In this document: positions 22,376-36,376 of the stretch, piece by piece
Layout: each line of letters begins with the position of its first letter
Position numbering within the stretch: the stretch's first letter is position 1
DNA from: Apium graveolens
Lineage: Eukaryota; Streptophyta; Magnoliopsida; Apiales; Apiaceae
Length of the DNA stretch: 64,000 bases
Assembly: GCF_009905375.1 (NCBI RefSeq)
Contig: NW_027419901.1
Span: forward strand, 62,001-126,000
Direction: 5' to 3'
Notes under the pieces: generated by a model
Database searches by the model: none
What the model was told of the DNA's origin: nothing
The model's input: only the letters and a program-made list of their open reading frames with translations
Program-made: the position numbers and the translations under genes

Positions 22376-25300
22376 GTGCAGGGAAACAGAAAGAATCTTT
22401 GGTACTTGGATAGTGGTTGTTCAAGACACATGACTGGTGATTCTACCCTGCTCACAGAGTTTAAGGAGAGAGCTGGCCCAAGTATTACTTTTGGAGACGA
22501 CAACAAGGGTTATACTGTGGGATATGGCTTGATTTCAAAGGACAATGTCATCATTGAGGAGATTTCTTTAGTGGAAGGTCTCAAACACAATCTGTTGAGT
22601 ATCAGCCAGCTTTGTGATAAAGGCAATTCAGTAACCTTCAACTCAGAAGCCTGTGTTGTGACTAATAAAAGAAGCAACAAAGTGGTTCTCACTAGTGTGA
22701 GAAAAGGGAATGTGTACCTAGCTGATTTTAACTCATCTAATGCAGAATCTGTAACCTGTCTTCTCAGTAAAGCAAGTCAGGATGAAAGTTGGCTATGGAA
22801 CAAGAAGCGATCTCATTTAAACTTTAAGACCATGAATGAGCTAGTAAAGAAAGAACTGGTCAGAGGCATTCCTCTAGTGGAGTTTTCTAAGGATGGACTA
22901 TGTGATGCCTGCCAAAAGGGGAAGCAGCTTAAAGCATCATTCAGGAAGAAACTTGATTCAACAATTGAAGAGCCTTTGCAATTGCTTCACATGGATTTGT
23001 TTGGACCAGTCAATATATTGTCAATCTCAAGGAAAAGATTTTGCCTAGTAATTGTAGATGATTTCTCAAAGTTCTCTTGGACATATTTCCTAAAGTCTAA
23101 AGATGAGGCTAGTGAAATCATCATCAATCACATAAGGCAAGTCAATAATCATCCTGATTTCAAGGTTAGAAGAATCAGGAGTGACAATGGAACAGAGTTC
23201 AAGAATTCTGTCATGAGAGCATTTTGTGAGGAAAATGGGATTCTGCATGAGTTTTCAGTAACAAGGACTCCACAACAGAATGGAGTAGTGGAAAGGAAGA
23301 ACAAATCACTTATTGAAGCTGCAAGGACAATGCTTAAAGAATCTAAGTTACCAACATATTTCTGGGCTGAAGCTGTAAATACTGCATGTTACACTCAGAA
23401 TATTTCTCTGGTTAATCAATCAAGATGCATGACTCCCTATCAATTGTTCAAGAATAAGAAGCCAACTCTAAACTTTCTTCATGTCTTTGGCTGCAAATGC
23501 TATATTCTGAGAAATAAAACTGATCAAAATGGGAAGTTTGATGCTAAAGTAGATGAAGGAATTTTCGTTGGATATGCTGTTGGTAAAGCATATAGAGTCT
23601 ACAATCTAAGAACCAACATTGTTGTGGAATCAATACATGTTGTGTTTGATGATAAAAAGATTGAAGGACTGAAAGATGGAGATTACCATGAGAGCCTCAA
23701 CTTCGACAATGTGGAGATGGTTAGTGATGATAGTGATGATGAAAGTGATCAAAAGAATGTATCTAAGGATAATGCAGATAAATCTACCACCAATGAAGCA
23801 CAAAACCCAACATCTATCGAGTTGCATAATACTTCATCCGTCGGAAGGCAATCTGTATTATCCGTCGGGAGACAACCAACTTCATCTGTCGGCACTCAAA
23901 ATTCACCATCTGTCGGGTTATCAAAAGGAGCAGGAAGTCAAGATAGATCACCTATAGAAAGTTCCCCTTTCTCAAATCAAAGATCCACAAACTCAGGGGG
24001 AGTTTCCAATAATCAAAACTCAATGACCCATCAAGACAACAATGAGGTTTCTTCATCTAGAGCTAATCCACCTCAACAAAGGAAATGGACAAAAGATCAC
24101 CCCTTTGAGCTTATCATTAGTGATGTTTCTTCTAGAGTTCAAACAAGAAGAGCAACTCAGGAAGAATGTCTATACAACACCTTTCTTTCCAAGGAAGAAT
24201 CAATGAAGGGAGAAGAAGCTTTGTTGGATCCTGATTGTATTTTAGCTATGCAGGAGGAGCTAAACCAATTTGAAAGGAATAATGTGTGGAAGCTGGTACC
24301 CAAGCCTAAAGGAAAGAATCCAATAGACACCAAGTGGGTATTCAAAAACAAGATAGATGAAAATGGCATAGTTGTCAGGAATAAAGCTAGATTGGTTGCC
24401 AAAGGCTACTGTCAACAAGAAGGAATAGATTTTGATGAAACATTTGCTCCTGTTGCAAGACTTGAAGCCATCAGAATCTTCTTAGCATATGCAGCCCATG
24501 CCAATTTCAAAGTCTATCAAATGGATGTCAAAAGTGCCTTTTTGAATGGAGATTTGGAGGAAGAAGTTTATGTCAGTCAACCTCCTGGTTTTGAAGATCC
24601 AAATTTTCCAGAATATATCTATTATCTTCTGAAAGCACTTTATGGACTGAATCAAACACCTAGAACCTGGTATGACACTTTATCAAAGTTCCTTTTGGAA
24701 AATCACTTCACAAGAGGTACTGTAAATAAAACTTTATTTTTCAAAAATGTTAATGGCTCTAGTATACTTGTTCAAATTTATGTAGATGACATTATTTTTG
24801 GCTCTACAGATGAGAAACTTTGCAAAAAGTTTGCCAAATTGATGCAAAGTAAGTATGAAATGAGTATGATGGGAGAACTAACTTACTTTCTTGGTTTACA
24901 AGTTAAGCAAGTTAGTGATGGAATATTCATTAGTCAAACTAAATATATTTTTGAACTTTTAAAGAAGTTTGATCTAATGGATTGCGCATCTGCAAAAACT
25001 TCCATGGCCACTGCAACTAAGCTTGAATTAAACACTACTGAAAAGTCTGTGCAAGTTATAGAGGCATGGTTGGCTCACTTCTATACTTAACAGCTAGTAG
25101 GCCAGATATAATATTTGCTACATGTTTATGTGCTAGATTTCAGGCTGATCCTAGAGAATCTCACTTAATAGCTATTAAGAGAATTTTCAGATATCTCAAG
25201 GGAACACCAAACCTTGGCATTTGGTACCCTAGAGATTCTAGTTTTGATCTAACTGGTTATTCAGATGCAGATTTTGCAGGTTGTAGAATTGATAGAAAGA

Positions 25301-25714
25301 GTACAACAAACCTGTCAATTTCTAGGAAACAAGTTTATGTCCTGGTTCGGTAAAAAGCAAAATCCAGTTTCTACTTCTACAGCTGAAGCTGAGTATATTG
25401 CTGCTGGCAGTTGCTGTGTACAGATTTTATGGATAAGAAATCAATTGCTAGACTATGGTTTGCAAGTTGAGAGGATTTCTATTTTCTGTCATAACACAAG
25501 TACAATTGCCATCACTGAAAATCCAGTACAACATTCAAGGACAAAGCATATAGATATCAAGTACCATTTTATAAGGGAACATGTAATGAATGGTACTGTG
25601 GAACTACATTTTGTTCCCAGTGAGAAGCAGCTTGCAGATATCTTTACCAAGCCACTGGATGAATCCACCTTTTCAAGGTTGGTAAGTGAGTTAGGTATGC
25701 TTAATTACTCTTAA
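22376..25714 (+). pseudogene. pol: Sirevirus pol, nearly intact but frameshifted in RNase H
   Basis: The 904-codon frame 22376-25090 has, in order, protease ([14 protein letters not shown]), pre-integrase ([11 protein letters not shown], where the first His of HHCC is Asn, and CDACQKGKQ), integrase D-D-E ([28 protein letters not shown]), a low-complexity Ser-Val-Gly linker (about residues 450-560), and RT ([40 protein letters not shown] at 24779-24790). A frameshift at about 25050 moves to [19 protein letters not shown], and a second near 25313 moves to the frame with STAEAEYIAAGSCCVQ and KHIDIKYHFIREHV, ending GMLNYS. Pol lies in a different frame from the end of gag, which closes with a TGA just before it. 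Confidence 0.92.
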
Positions 25715-26235
25715 ATCTTTCTGAGTTAATTTGCAAGTTGAAATGCATCGAGAAATTTAATTGATTTCTCAGTGTTGGATGAAATTTTAGCTAAGTCAAA
25801 ATTTACATCTCAACGGATGACCCTTATCCATCGAGTTTGGTCATCCGTCGAAATACAATTTGCTAATAAAAATCAATTACTTTTCTGGAATATTTTATGT
25901 CTCAACGGATAACAGTTTATCCTCATCCGTCGAATTGTCTTAATCTCAGCCGTTAATTTCCTATACATTATCCATCAAGTATACTTACAATTTGTAAGCA
26001 TAACACGACAGATAGTGGGTGGAATTTTTACAGTTTATTTTTAAACGGCTATTTTAGGCAATTTCTATTAGTTACTTTATTTTACTTTATTATTTTTATC
26101 AGTTATTTTTGAGATAGTATACAAGCTTATTTCATTGCAATTGCTTTTCTTTTATCATTCTCAATTCAACTGCTCTAATTTCATTATCTCTCAAAGCACT
26201 TACTCTCTATATCTTCATGCTCTTATTCTCTAACA
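25715..26235 (+). other. Spacer between pol and the third ORF, with CGACGGAT motifs
   Basis: This non-coding spacer holds at least four copies of the CGACGGAT/ATCCGTCG word (25810-25852 and 25912-25937), arranged partly as inverted pairs. The last 100 bases are pyrimidine-rich, like a leader or splice-acceptor region, before the ATG at 26236. Whether the third ORF is made from a spliced RNA cannot be seen from DNA. Confidence 0.5.
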
Positions 26236-29200
26236 ATGGCACCTGTTATAAAGATTATTTCTCAAACTGGGTTCATTTATGAGAAGAACAACTTCACTGC
26301 ATTAGTGAACAAGGGTATTCAGCAATCGGATGACTATCACAAGATGATGGACTTTGTGAAGAATTGCAAGCTCAATTATGCCATGCTCGAATCACCCACA
26401 ATCTTATGTGAAGTTGTTGAAGAGATGTGGACCACTGCTACCTACAACTCCACAGATAAGACCATCACTTTAACCATTAAAGGTAAAGAATTCTGTATAA
26501 ATAGTAATGTGATAAAAACCTGTTTCAAAATTCCTGATAACAATGTGACTTCGCCACACACTGCCACTAATATAGTCAATATGCTCAATTCCATGCACTA
26601 TGTACTTCCTACTTCTAAACTGAGTGATATTAGAAGAATGGGTCTTAGGAATGAGTGGATTTTCTTGTGTGATGTAGTTACAAAGGTTTTCTCAGGAAAG
26701 ATCAGTAATTTTGATTCAGTGAATATTTTCATGCTTACCATGCTATACATGCTAGTTACAGATAAATTTTATAATTTCAGTGATCTTGTTTTGTTTGAGT
26801 TACGTTTTAAATTAGGGGAGTTAAATAAAAGAGGTAAAAATGTGTATTATGCTAGATTTCTTATGTTATTAGCTAACCACCTCTGTGAAGAGATTGTGCT
26901 TGAGATCCCAAACAACAAACTGGATTGTTGGGTTTAGGAGAGAAGGCTCATTGTAGATTTGAACAGGGCCAATCATCATAAGGATGTGCCAATGTTCTAC
27001 TTTCCTGTAATGCAAGCACCTCAGGTAAGTAAGGTAAGTTCATCCATCCCTACAACTATTCCAACCTCCACAATTTCTTTGAGTTCAAGAGTAGCTATGG
27101 CAACTGTGCCAATGACCAAACAGTTGCCTACCAAAGCTGCCAAACCTACTATTATTTAAAAATCCAAATCAAAAAAAGCCCCCTCTAGTATCTCCCAAAA
27201 GATGCCAGTTGAAAAATCCACTAAAGCCAAAGAGGGGTGTGTGATGGAGGGTAAGTTAGGTGAGGGAATGGGTGAACATAAAAGAAACCCCAAGAATAAG
27301 GTTGGAGAGTTGAGTGAATCCCAGCCTAGCCACACTGCAGTTTCCCAACAAACTGTGGTGCTTAAAAAGGACAAAAGCTCATTTCTAGCTGTATCCTCCC
27401 AAAAGGATGTAGCTATTGAACAAAGCTCTCAACCAAGAGCACATGCCAAGAGGCTTAGGGACACAAGCTCACCCCAAACTTATGCCAGAAAGAAGAAATC
27501 AAAAACCTCTGGGGATGCACAGGGTACACACACTGTGCAAACTGGTGCTAAAGACACAGTCACTGCACCTTCACAAATTCAGCTTGATGTGGCTCCAATA
27601 AATGTGGAGTAACAGCCAAAATCTCTAGTTATAGAAGCACCTCAAACACCATACTCACCAACAAATTCTCTGGATATGGATATGATAAACACATCAATTC
27701 ATGATTCCCCTTCTTTAACTCTGTTGGGCAAGCCAAAATCTAGTGCAAGTGAGCATCATCTTTTAGATGATTTGTTGGCTCACCTGCCAATTCTTTCAGG
27801 AATTGTTGTGTCATTTGTGCCTAAAATATCTTCAATCAGCACAGAGTCAACAATAGTTTCTATTCCCAGCTCATTCATTTCTACTCTCTCGACGGATATT
27901 GCTCATCCATCGAGTAGTGATTGTATCCCGACGGATAAGCCTAACAGCAGTTATCCGTAGAATAGCAAAACCACTCACTCGATGGATATCACTCATCCGT
28001 CGAGTATCTCTGCACATCTTCAAACTTCAATTCTTTCAAGTGCAGAAGATTTAGTGGTTGTACAGTCACTCTTAGGATTGAGAGATAATAGTGTTTTGAG
28101 TGAGAGTCTGGGTTGCTCCCAGGAAAAAGGAGAGGAAATGAGTGAACATCTGCAATCCATTTCTTCAGGATTGGCAAAAGGGAGTGAGAGGAGTCCCACT
28201 TTAGTAGGTGAAGGTGAGGGTGTGAGGGTGGGGAGCCAGGGTGAGACCCTGATGCAACAAAAGAGAGAAAATGAGAGAAATGCAGGTACTGGAGCAATAC
28301 GGATGGATGTCATTGCTAGTGAGTCAATGAATGCCCAGGATGCAGACGGGGAAGGACTATCTCAGCAATCTAAAGCTGTTATAGATTCTACTTCTCTTGA
28401 TGCTGAGGCATTTACTCACCCTATTCCAGCTTATCAAATTCTAGCTGAACAGGGCAATGACAATGCAGAAAGGATGCTCAATCTGGTGCATACGACCCAG
28501 TCTATGTAAAGGGCTAAGGATGTCATCACAGCTTTGCCTTCTACAGCTGGTGATGTGGACTATGAGACTGGGGGTTCAGCTGATTTCTTTGGAGATGGAA
28601 GTGGGGAAAGTAAAGATGAAGCAATGGACATAGGGGAGAAGTAGGCTCAAGCTCAAGGTCAGGTATGCCATCATGGGCATTCTCAAAGCACTGTGATGAG
28701 CATTACTTCAAGACAACCCTGATCCAGTTAATTAATCAAACACACACTGCTCTTCAAACCACTACCAATTCTAGCACCAAGAAGCACCTTCAGGCACATC
28801 TAGCCTCCCTACAACTTCAGTAAATCTAGGGCCTCCAGCATCCTAGAGATGTGGACACCATTAAGGGTGATATTGAGGAGATGGAGAAGGCTATTTTAGA
28901 CAGGATAGATTATAAACTTCCAGAAGCTACAATGCTTGACATCAAAAGGCAATTAAGGAAAAATTCTGATCTGTCAACCAAGATAGATGCCTTGGATACA
29001 AGAATGTCAGCCATGGAAGCATCTTTGACTGCCATTCATCTCCATCAAGCCCAACAAACTGATCTACTTCAAAAACTGGTGGCACCTCAAACCCCCTCCA
29101 TAACTCAACTTGATGATAACAAAAAGGGGGAGAAAGGACCGAGTGAGGGGGAGAAGCTTCAGATACAAATCAGTAAAGTAATTTTGCCTTCAATTACTAT

Positions 29201-30739
29201 CTCAAAGCCACCAGTCATAGATGGTATAGATCTTATTCAACCAGCAGCAGCCAACTTGAAAGTTGCTGAGAAAGAAAAGTTGAGTTTGGTCAACTGGGAG
29301 AAGATTGATGAGGAGATACAGAAGAAGTTTGAACTTGTCAAGGAGCCAGTTAAGTCAACCATCCATCACTCTCAAATCAATCAAATTAGTGTGAATGAGA
29401 TGAGCATGAACTATCTGGAAATAGGACAATCTTCCTGCATCAAGTCTCCAAAGGCTGAAATGATTCTTAAACCAAGGGCAAACTTCTCAAAATCATCTTT
29501 GAAGAACCCCTTGGACACTGTGTATGAAACACCCAAGCCTGATGAGAAGAAGCTTCTGTCAAGATCAATTGCCTTCTATAAAGATCCAGCTGATTCAGCT
29601 TCTAAAAGGAGGATTGCTAAGATTTTCAGAAATGGGAAAGAAATATGTGTGGTGGCTGGACACCCTCAATTTGCTCAAGCAAAGAGAGAAGAAAAAGCTA
29701 GATTGAAGCAAGAAAAGAAGCAGGCCGCTCCAGATGCTAAAAAGGCTAAACAGAAGAGAGACCAGATTGCTATCTTGGCCAAGCTACATGCTGTAAATTC
29801 ATCACAACAAATTCCCTCTCAATTATCTGAAGCTACTGAATCAAGGAAGCAAGTTGAAGAACAGAAGAAATCTCCAAGAAAGAAAGAATTGGCTAAAAGA
29901 ACTAAAAGGAGACTTGATATTGTTGACAAAGATTTGGAAGATCAATTTCCTAAGGAATCCACACCAGCTACAACTCAAGCAACAAAGCCCTCTGTGGTAT
30001 TTGAAGACATAAGGGTGGTGGATCCCTACAGGAATATTCATGTTGAACCTATTGTGCCCAAGGATGAGCCAATAGAATGGGAGAACATACCAATTCCAGA
30101 CATAAATCTACCAATCCTTAGCAAGCCAAAGAGGACAAAGTCAAGAGAAGTCAAGAAAGTAAAGCTGTCACCTCTTAAATCCAAATCTATAGTCAAAGCT
30201 CAGCCCAAAGTCAATAGGGGAGACTATCTGTACTTGTGTGACATCAAAGAATTTTCTGATCTAAATATCTATCTGGATGAACTAGATGAAGTAAGAGGTA
30301 TTGATGCATACAGAAACCTACCTGAAAGGTTAGTGTTCAAGTACAAAGGAGGAAAGGAGATCCAGTGGCCACTTCACAGGATTCTTCAAGAGAGCCAAGC
30401 TGTACTAATTAAAGTTTATTCATCCTTCCACTACTAGAAATAGTAGATACTACATTGGTGCTTAGACATCGGCATGTAATGCACCCGATGTTAAAAGCCT
30501 GTTTAATATCGGTTTAGAAAAAAGCGATGTTAAAAGCCTGTTTAACTTTGGTTTTACATAGTAGCCGTTGTCTATGTTCAATTTTTAAATAATAACAAAT
30601 TAATGTTTTTCACTTCAACATCGGTTATTTATGCTAACCGTTATCTATAACTATTTCTAAAAAATGACTAAATAAATATTTCAGTTCCCCCGCTGAGTAA
30701 CCAAATTTTCCCCAGTAACAAAAAAGTTAAAAAATTATT

Positions 30740-31015
30740 TCCCCCTTCTCCCTTTACTCATACACCCATACATCTCTATCTCTGTCTCTATCTTCATCTT
30801 TATCTCTCTCCCTCTCTCCCCCAAACCTTGACTCTCCCTCTCTTTCTCAAACTCGCGGCTCTCTCTCTTTGCTGTCTCTCTCAGACCACCGCTCTATCTC
30901 AAAAACCCTAATTCTCTCTCTCAAATATCGAACTTCATCTCCTTCAGCTCTCTCTCTCTCTCTCTCTCCCCCTCTCTCTCTTTCTATCTCTCTCTGTCTC
31001 CTTTCTTACTGCTAC
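30740..31015 (+). other. CT-rich leader-like segment inside the CACTA element
   Basis: A long run of CTCTCT and TCTCTATC words with one AAAACCCTAA box, like plant 5' leaders. 31160-31230 has an ATG (ATGGTGAAAGCGATTGACGA) with a short open frame. It may be the captured 5' region of a further host gene; no family can be named. Confidence 0.4.
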
Positions 31016-31639
31016 TTTCTTGTAAACCTAATTTAAACCTAATACAAAATCACTGAATCGAGATTTGTCTCTCTCTTTCTCCACTCTCTTCCGTCTCCCT
31101 GTCTATATCTTGATGGAAGCTTCGATTTATGTAAAATTGATTGGTAAAGGTTAGATTTCGGCCATGGTGAAAGCGATTGACGATGGTTTGAAGAAAGGGA
31201 AGGAGTTTTCCGTCACAAATCGGGCTAGAAATTGTTGGTATTATTTAATATAGTAGCTTAAAATCGAGCCGAGAAAGCAAATATTTGGTTTGATTATGTA
31301 TGTCAATTTTAAATTTATTTCAAAATTTTACGTTTTGATTTTAATGAAGCTTTTGTTTATAGGCCTGAAGCTTTGGAGCTTGAAACCAACCTTCAATCGG
31401 TAACATATCTCTCTCTTTTAACTTTATTTACATCCATTGTGTATTTATATAGATCTGTCGGTGTATATTTATATTTGTATGTTCAATTTTGTTTATTCTA
31501 TTATGTTCTGCTATTAAGTTTAGGTGTTAATAACACATTTAACTCTATATTTTTTGTATTAGATCTCTATGCTTTTATCATTCGGAGCTATGTCATTTGG
31601 ACTGTTGTAACTTGGTGTTTTTCCTTTGATGTGTGGGTG

Positions 31640-32465
31640 GTGGCTGGATGTTTGTACCATAAGAATGCACCCTTTGGAAGTTCCAAGTCTGTTGTTGATA
31701 AGGATGCCAACACTAAGAAAAAGAACAAGTCTACTAACAGGAGCACAACGTCTACAGCTCCTTTGAATAAAGGTATGATACTACATGTAACCAAGTCTCT
31801 TAATACATTCAACATTTTGACTGGTATTTCCTTTTTGCTACTATTATTATAGTGAGATGTCAATACTAGCTGGCGAACTACCACAGGTGTAGATATGAGT
31901 GTACAGAACACTCCAAGTCACACAAACTTCACTTCTGATAAAGATAACAGAAGAGGAATGGTGGTTCCTTTCAAGCCTCTCTCACTTGCATTTGAAAATG
32001 TGAATTACTATGTTGATATGCCTCCTGTAAGTCACCTGTCCTTTAAATTGATATTATAATATGTTGTTTTTCTATGAGAGCATAACATATGGTGGTCAAC
32101 GATTCTCACAGTAAAACCATTCGTTTGTTCAGGAAATGAAGAGTCAAGGAATCACAGAGCACCGTCTCCAATTGCTACGAGATGTGAGTGGTGCATTCAG
32201 GCCTGGTGTTTTGACAGCATTAGTGGGAGTGAGTGGTGCTGGAAAGACCATGTTGATGGATGTATTAGCGGGAAGAAAAGCCGGAGGGTATATCGAAGGA
32301 AGTATTAGCATTTCAGGTTAACCAAAGAACCAAGCAACTTTTGCTCGTGTCAGTGGTTATTCTGAACAAAACGATATCCATTCTCCACATGTTACCATTC
32401 ATGAATCTCTTGTGTACTCGGCATGGTTACGTCTTGGTCCAGATGTGTCAAATAAAACACAAAAG
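31640..32465 (+). pseudogene. Captured fragment of a PDR-type ABCG transporter
   Basis: Full-size ABCG proteins pump compounds across the plasma membrane. This fragment covers the linker and the start of the second nucleotide-binding domain in three exons: about 31640-31772 (SSKSVVDKDANTKKKNK), 31887-32026 ([20 protein letters not shown]) and 32133-32465. Introns have GT-AG ends and the joins are in phase (AAA-G/GT-GTA; CCT/GAA). Exon 3 keeps Walker A GVSGAGKT, then [10 protein letters not shown] (family TLMD), a TAA at 32319-32321 where the family has Tyr, and [20 protein letters not shown]. It ends at a donor-like GTTAAT. Neither transmembrane domain nor Walker B is present. Retained introns show capture at DNA level. 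Confidence 0.9.
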
Positions 32466-32598
32466 GTTAATTCTCTTTTGCTTGCTGATTCTATTGCAGA
32501 TACGCCTCAAAATGTTCACACTCTTGTTAAATACCTTATATGATTTTGACAAAACGATGATGCTACAAAATCCCTGTTTATGCAGAGCATTATTAACA

Positions 32599-33312
32599 TT
32601 GCTGATTCATTTGTATATAGTGAAGAAAGATCTACAGGTTTCGGAGAATCTGGGAAATGGGTTGCTGAATATGTATGTTAAGTCTGGAGATATGGATTCG
32701 GCTGAGAAATTGTTTGATGGGATTGAGATGAAGACGGTTTTTTCATGGACGTCTATGATAGAGGGCTATATGCAGAAAGGTGATTGGGAAAGTGCCAGTG
32801 TGTTCTTTGATCGAATGCCTGAAAAGGATGTAACTGCCTGGAATGTGATGCTTAATGAATTCATCGCGGGGAATGATATAGCTGCTGCTGAAGTTTTGTT
32901 TAGAAGAGCGCCAGAGAAAGATGTGGTTTCGTGGAACTGTATGATTGCAGGGTATGCTGAAAACAAGAACTTCACAAGATCTTTGGAGTTGTTTAAAGAG
33001 ATGATATTAGCAGATATCAGGCCGGATAGAATAATAATAAGTAGTCTTCTAGCTGTTTGTGGCTTTGCAGGTGCACTGAATTTAGGTGAATCAGTTCATT
33101 CTATTATGAAGAAATAGAACATCATGGGGGAGGAAGTTGAAGTAGCTTTAATGGATATGTACAGTAAGTGTGGTGCTCCAGATGAAGCTATGAAGTCATT
33201 TGACGACATTTCCACAAAATCCGTGTTGGCCTGGAGTGCCATGATTGTTGGTTTGGCGATGAATGGTCTTTCCAGAGAAGCACTAGACTCTTTTGCACAG
33301 AAGCATCTTTAG
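32599..33312 (+). pseudogene. Captured fragment of a PLS-type PPR protein
   Basis: PPR proteins bind organelle RNAs. The frame reads GNGLLNMYVKSGDMDSAEKL, VFSWTSMIEGYMQKGDWESA, DVTAWNVMLNEFIAGNDIAA, DVVSWNCMIAGYAENKNF and RPDRIIISSLLAVCGFAGAL: five or so repeats of about 31-36 residues with the L/S/P spacing of plant PLS-class proteins. A TAG at 33115-33117 separates the last part (33124-33312, VALMDMYSKCGAPDEAMKSF, VLAWSAMIVGLAMNGL). The N-terminal targeting region and any E/DYW end are absent. The host gene is probably intron-poor, as is usual for this family. Confidence 0.9.
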
Positions 33313-33564
33313 TGATCTATCAGAACCTGATTTAAGCGATGAATTAAGAAGACAAAATTCTATTCCAATTTTTTGAGATGTAATATCTTTCACAGAATTA
33401 GAAACAAGACACCTGTTAAGTTTCAGACTATCTCATTCAAATTGACAGTATGCTATAACGTGATCCATCTTAATATATGTGATCTGAGTCCTTCTTTTAC
33501 TAGGTAAGACATTATAAAGTAATTATTACTTACTATTTCTATACTCAGCATGTTTTTCTTGTAA

Positions 33565-34000
<436 letters not shown>

Positions 34001-35345
34001 ATGCTTTTGTGAGATTTATATAGAAACTCTTTGTATTGATGTGATTCATGAACTTGCAACTGAATTCTATTGCAGATAATAGTAGTTTATGTTTATATTG
34101 CATTATTTGGTATTTTTTTGTTTGTAAATATAGTTGGTTCATTGGATGTGAACAGTATCAGGATGGCATGCAATATACAAAATATTAACATCACATTGGT
34201 AAATATAAAATGATGTAAAAGATATAAGAAAGACATCAGGTAAAATAATATTAAACGAAAAAGAACTAAAAAAACTGATGTGAAATAGTCATTTGACATC
34301 GGTTCTGAAAAGAAATTCAATGTATTTTAAGTCAAATAACATCTGTTAGAGAAACTGACTGATGTTAAACAAAAAGATTTAACATCGGTTTCGTGAAGAA
34401 CACCCATGTTTTATCCATCATTTCACATCGGGGGGCTAATTTAACCGATGTCTGATCAAACATTTGACATCGGCCAACTTATCTAACCGATGTCTGATCT
34501 AGAATTTCACATCGGGTTGTTCAAAAGAATTTTAATAAATGGCTTTTAGATCTTGTAGGTTTCATGTTTTAATGGATAAATACCTCATAATATACTCATA
34601 TTTACCTTAAAATAATGTAATATAAGCTGAAATTTATTGCAAAGACATCACATTTAATCTTAAAACCGATGTATAGCACTGTAATAGACATCAGCTGTTA
34701 ATCGATGTCAAAAGCTAATGACATTTAACATCACACGCGAAGACATCGGTTCAGATGTTTTTTAACATCGCTTCTGAACCGATGTCTGATCCCATTTTTC
34801 TAGTAGTTCAAGAAGAACTTTGGGTTCAATGTCATTGCAAGAAGACTGGTATTGAAGAAGATTGAAGAACTAAGGAGTGTTAGAGCTAAAGATGCACTCC
34901 CAAAGACTCTAATCATCACTTACACAGGGAGAAGAGTGCATCTAAGGCCCTACTGGCTGATGGAGTTCATAGATGACAAAGGTGTGAGAAGATTCTTCAG
35001 ATTAGAAGACCAATTGAGCATCTCTAGCAATGAGACTCTTTTGGAAATGCAAGGAAAGCTAAATCTCTCAGAATCTGATGAATTGGAATTCCACAGGTAG
35101 CTCCAAAATCAGATTGATGAAAACAACAGAAAGCTTAGAAGAAGATCCAGACCTTCAAGAAACTAGATAAATCTGCTCAGGCTAGAGGAGCATCTTGAAA
35201 ATGACTGTGAGCTAAACTTTGTACATTTTGTTATTTGAAGAACTTTTCAGTATTATCTACTTTCTTTTAAACTTGTATGTTTAGGGTGTTTTGTTATCAT
35301 CAAGTATCTCTTAATTTATGGCTACAATTCCAGTAGACATAAATT

Positions 35346-35354
35346 GGGGGAGAT
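35346..35354 (+). other. Sirevirus polypurine tract
   Basis: GGGGGAGAT (after AAATT) directly before the 3' LTR; it would prime plus-strand DNA synthesis. Confidence 0.85.
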
Positions 35355-36376
35355 TGTTGTGCATATGTTGTGTACTTGATGACTATATGAACAAAACACC
35401 TAAATAGATTTTACTTGGTGAAATAATGTAGCACTCGACGGATAAGAATTATAGTCCCGACGGATAACTCATTATAGTCCCGACGGATGATGAGTTATTA
35501 TCCATCGAGTGAGTAGCTTATGTAATAATGAGTCTGTAGCACATTTCTGCATACACCTTTGTATAGATTCTGTAGTAGCATATAAGTCATGTTGACTTTA
35601 ACTAGATATGTAGAATAGGTTGATTAATTATACATAAATGATGTCTTGTAATTTTGCATAAATGAATTGAAGTCAAGTGCCAAAATAGCTACCGATGGAT
35701 GATTAACAAAGCCATCGACGGATGATCAAATGGCTATCAACGGATGTTCAATATAACAGTCGACGGGTGATCAATAAAGCCATCAACAGATGATCATAAA
35801 CTCGACGGATGATCATGCACTCAACGGATAAAGAATTAAAATATCAGTTGACAGTGAAAGCATAGTCACATGCGTCGAAGTGTATGCAAATGGAATGAGG
35901 AAGCCTATTAACTGGGTAATAGAGAACAAAGTAGCAAAGTATTAGACCCGATAGTTTTTATAATGATCATGTCTTTTGACTTTGTAATCTTGGTAAAATA
36001 TAAACCAAGAAGTAGCAAATAAAAACAAGATCTGGGAACATAACAAGAGAAACATTTGTAAGCAGAATTATTAGCATTTCTCTATATTCTCAGTAGTTCA
36101 ATATTTGTAAGCCGCTGTGAGCATATTTGCACACAGGGTTCTCTCGATATATAATGTATATATCTCTGGTGGAATCATTCAAATCCACCAGAAAGTTTTT
36201 AAAGACTCTAATTTAATAACTTGTGTTTTGATTCACTTAAGTTTTTATTCCACATTGTGCTGATCAATACACATATATTTATATTTGAGTTAGAACATTT
36301 TATTTCAAGAAAAAGTTTCAAGAATTCCATTCAACCCTCCTTCTGTAATTCTTGTCATATTGGTAAGGGACTAACA
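35355..36376 (+). repeat. Sirevirus 3' LTR, full length, with CGACGGAT repeat cluster
   Basis: It starts TGTTGTGCATATG and ends GGGACTAACA (1022 bp). Two clusters of CGACGGAT/ATCCATCG words lie at about 35436-35515 and 35690-35830, upstream of a TATA-like AATATAAACC at about 35998. Short palindromic repeats upstream of the core promoter are a described feature of Sirevirus LTRs. Right next to the LTR is satellite DNA. Confidence 0.9.

Noticed and set aside
32341..32600. One long coding frame 32341-33117 as a single gene
   Set aside because: Its first part runs through ABCG exon sequence in the wrong frame and an intron; only the part from about 32599 is PPR.
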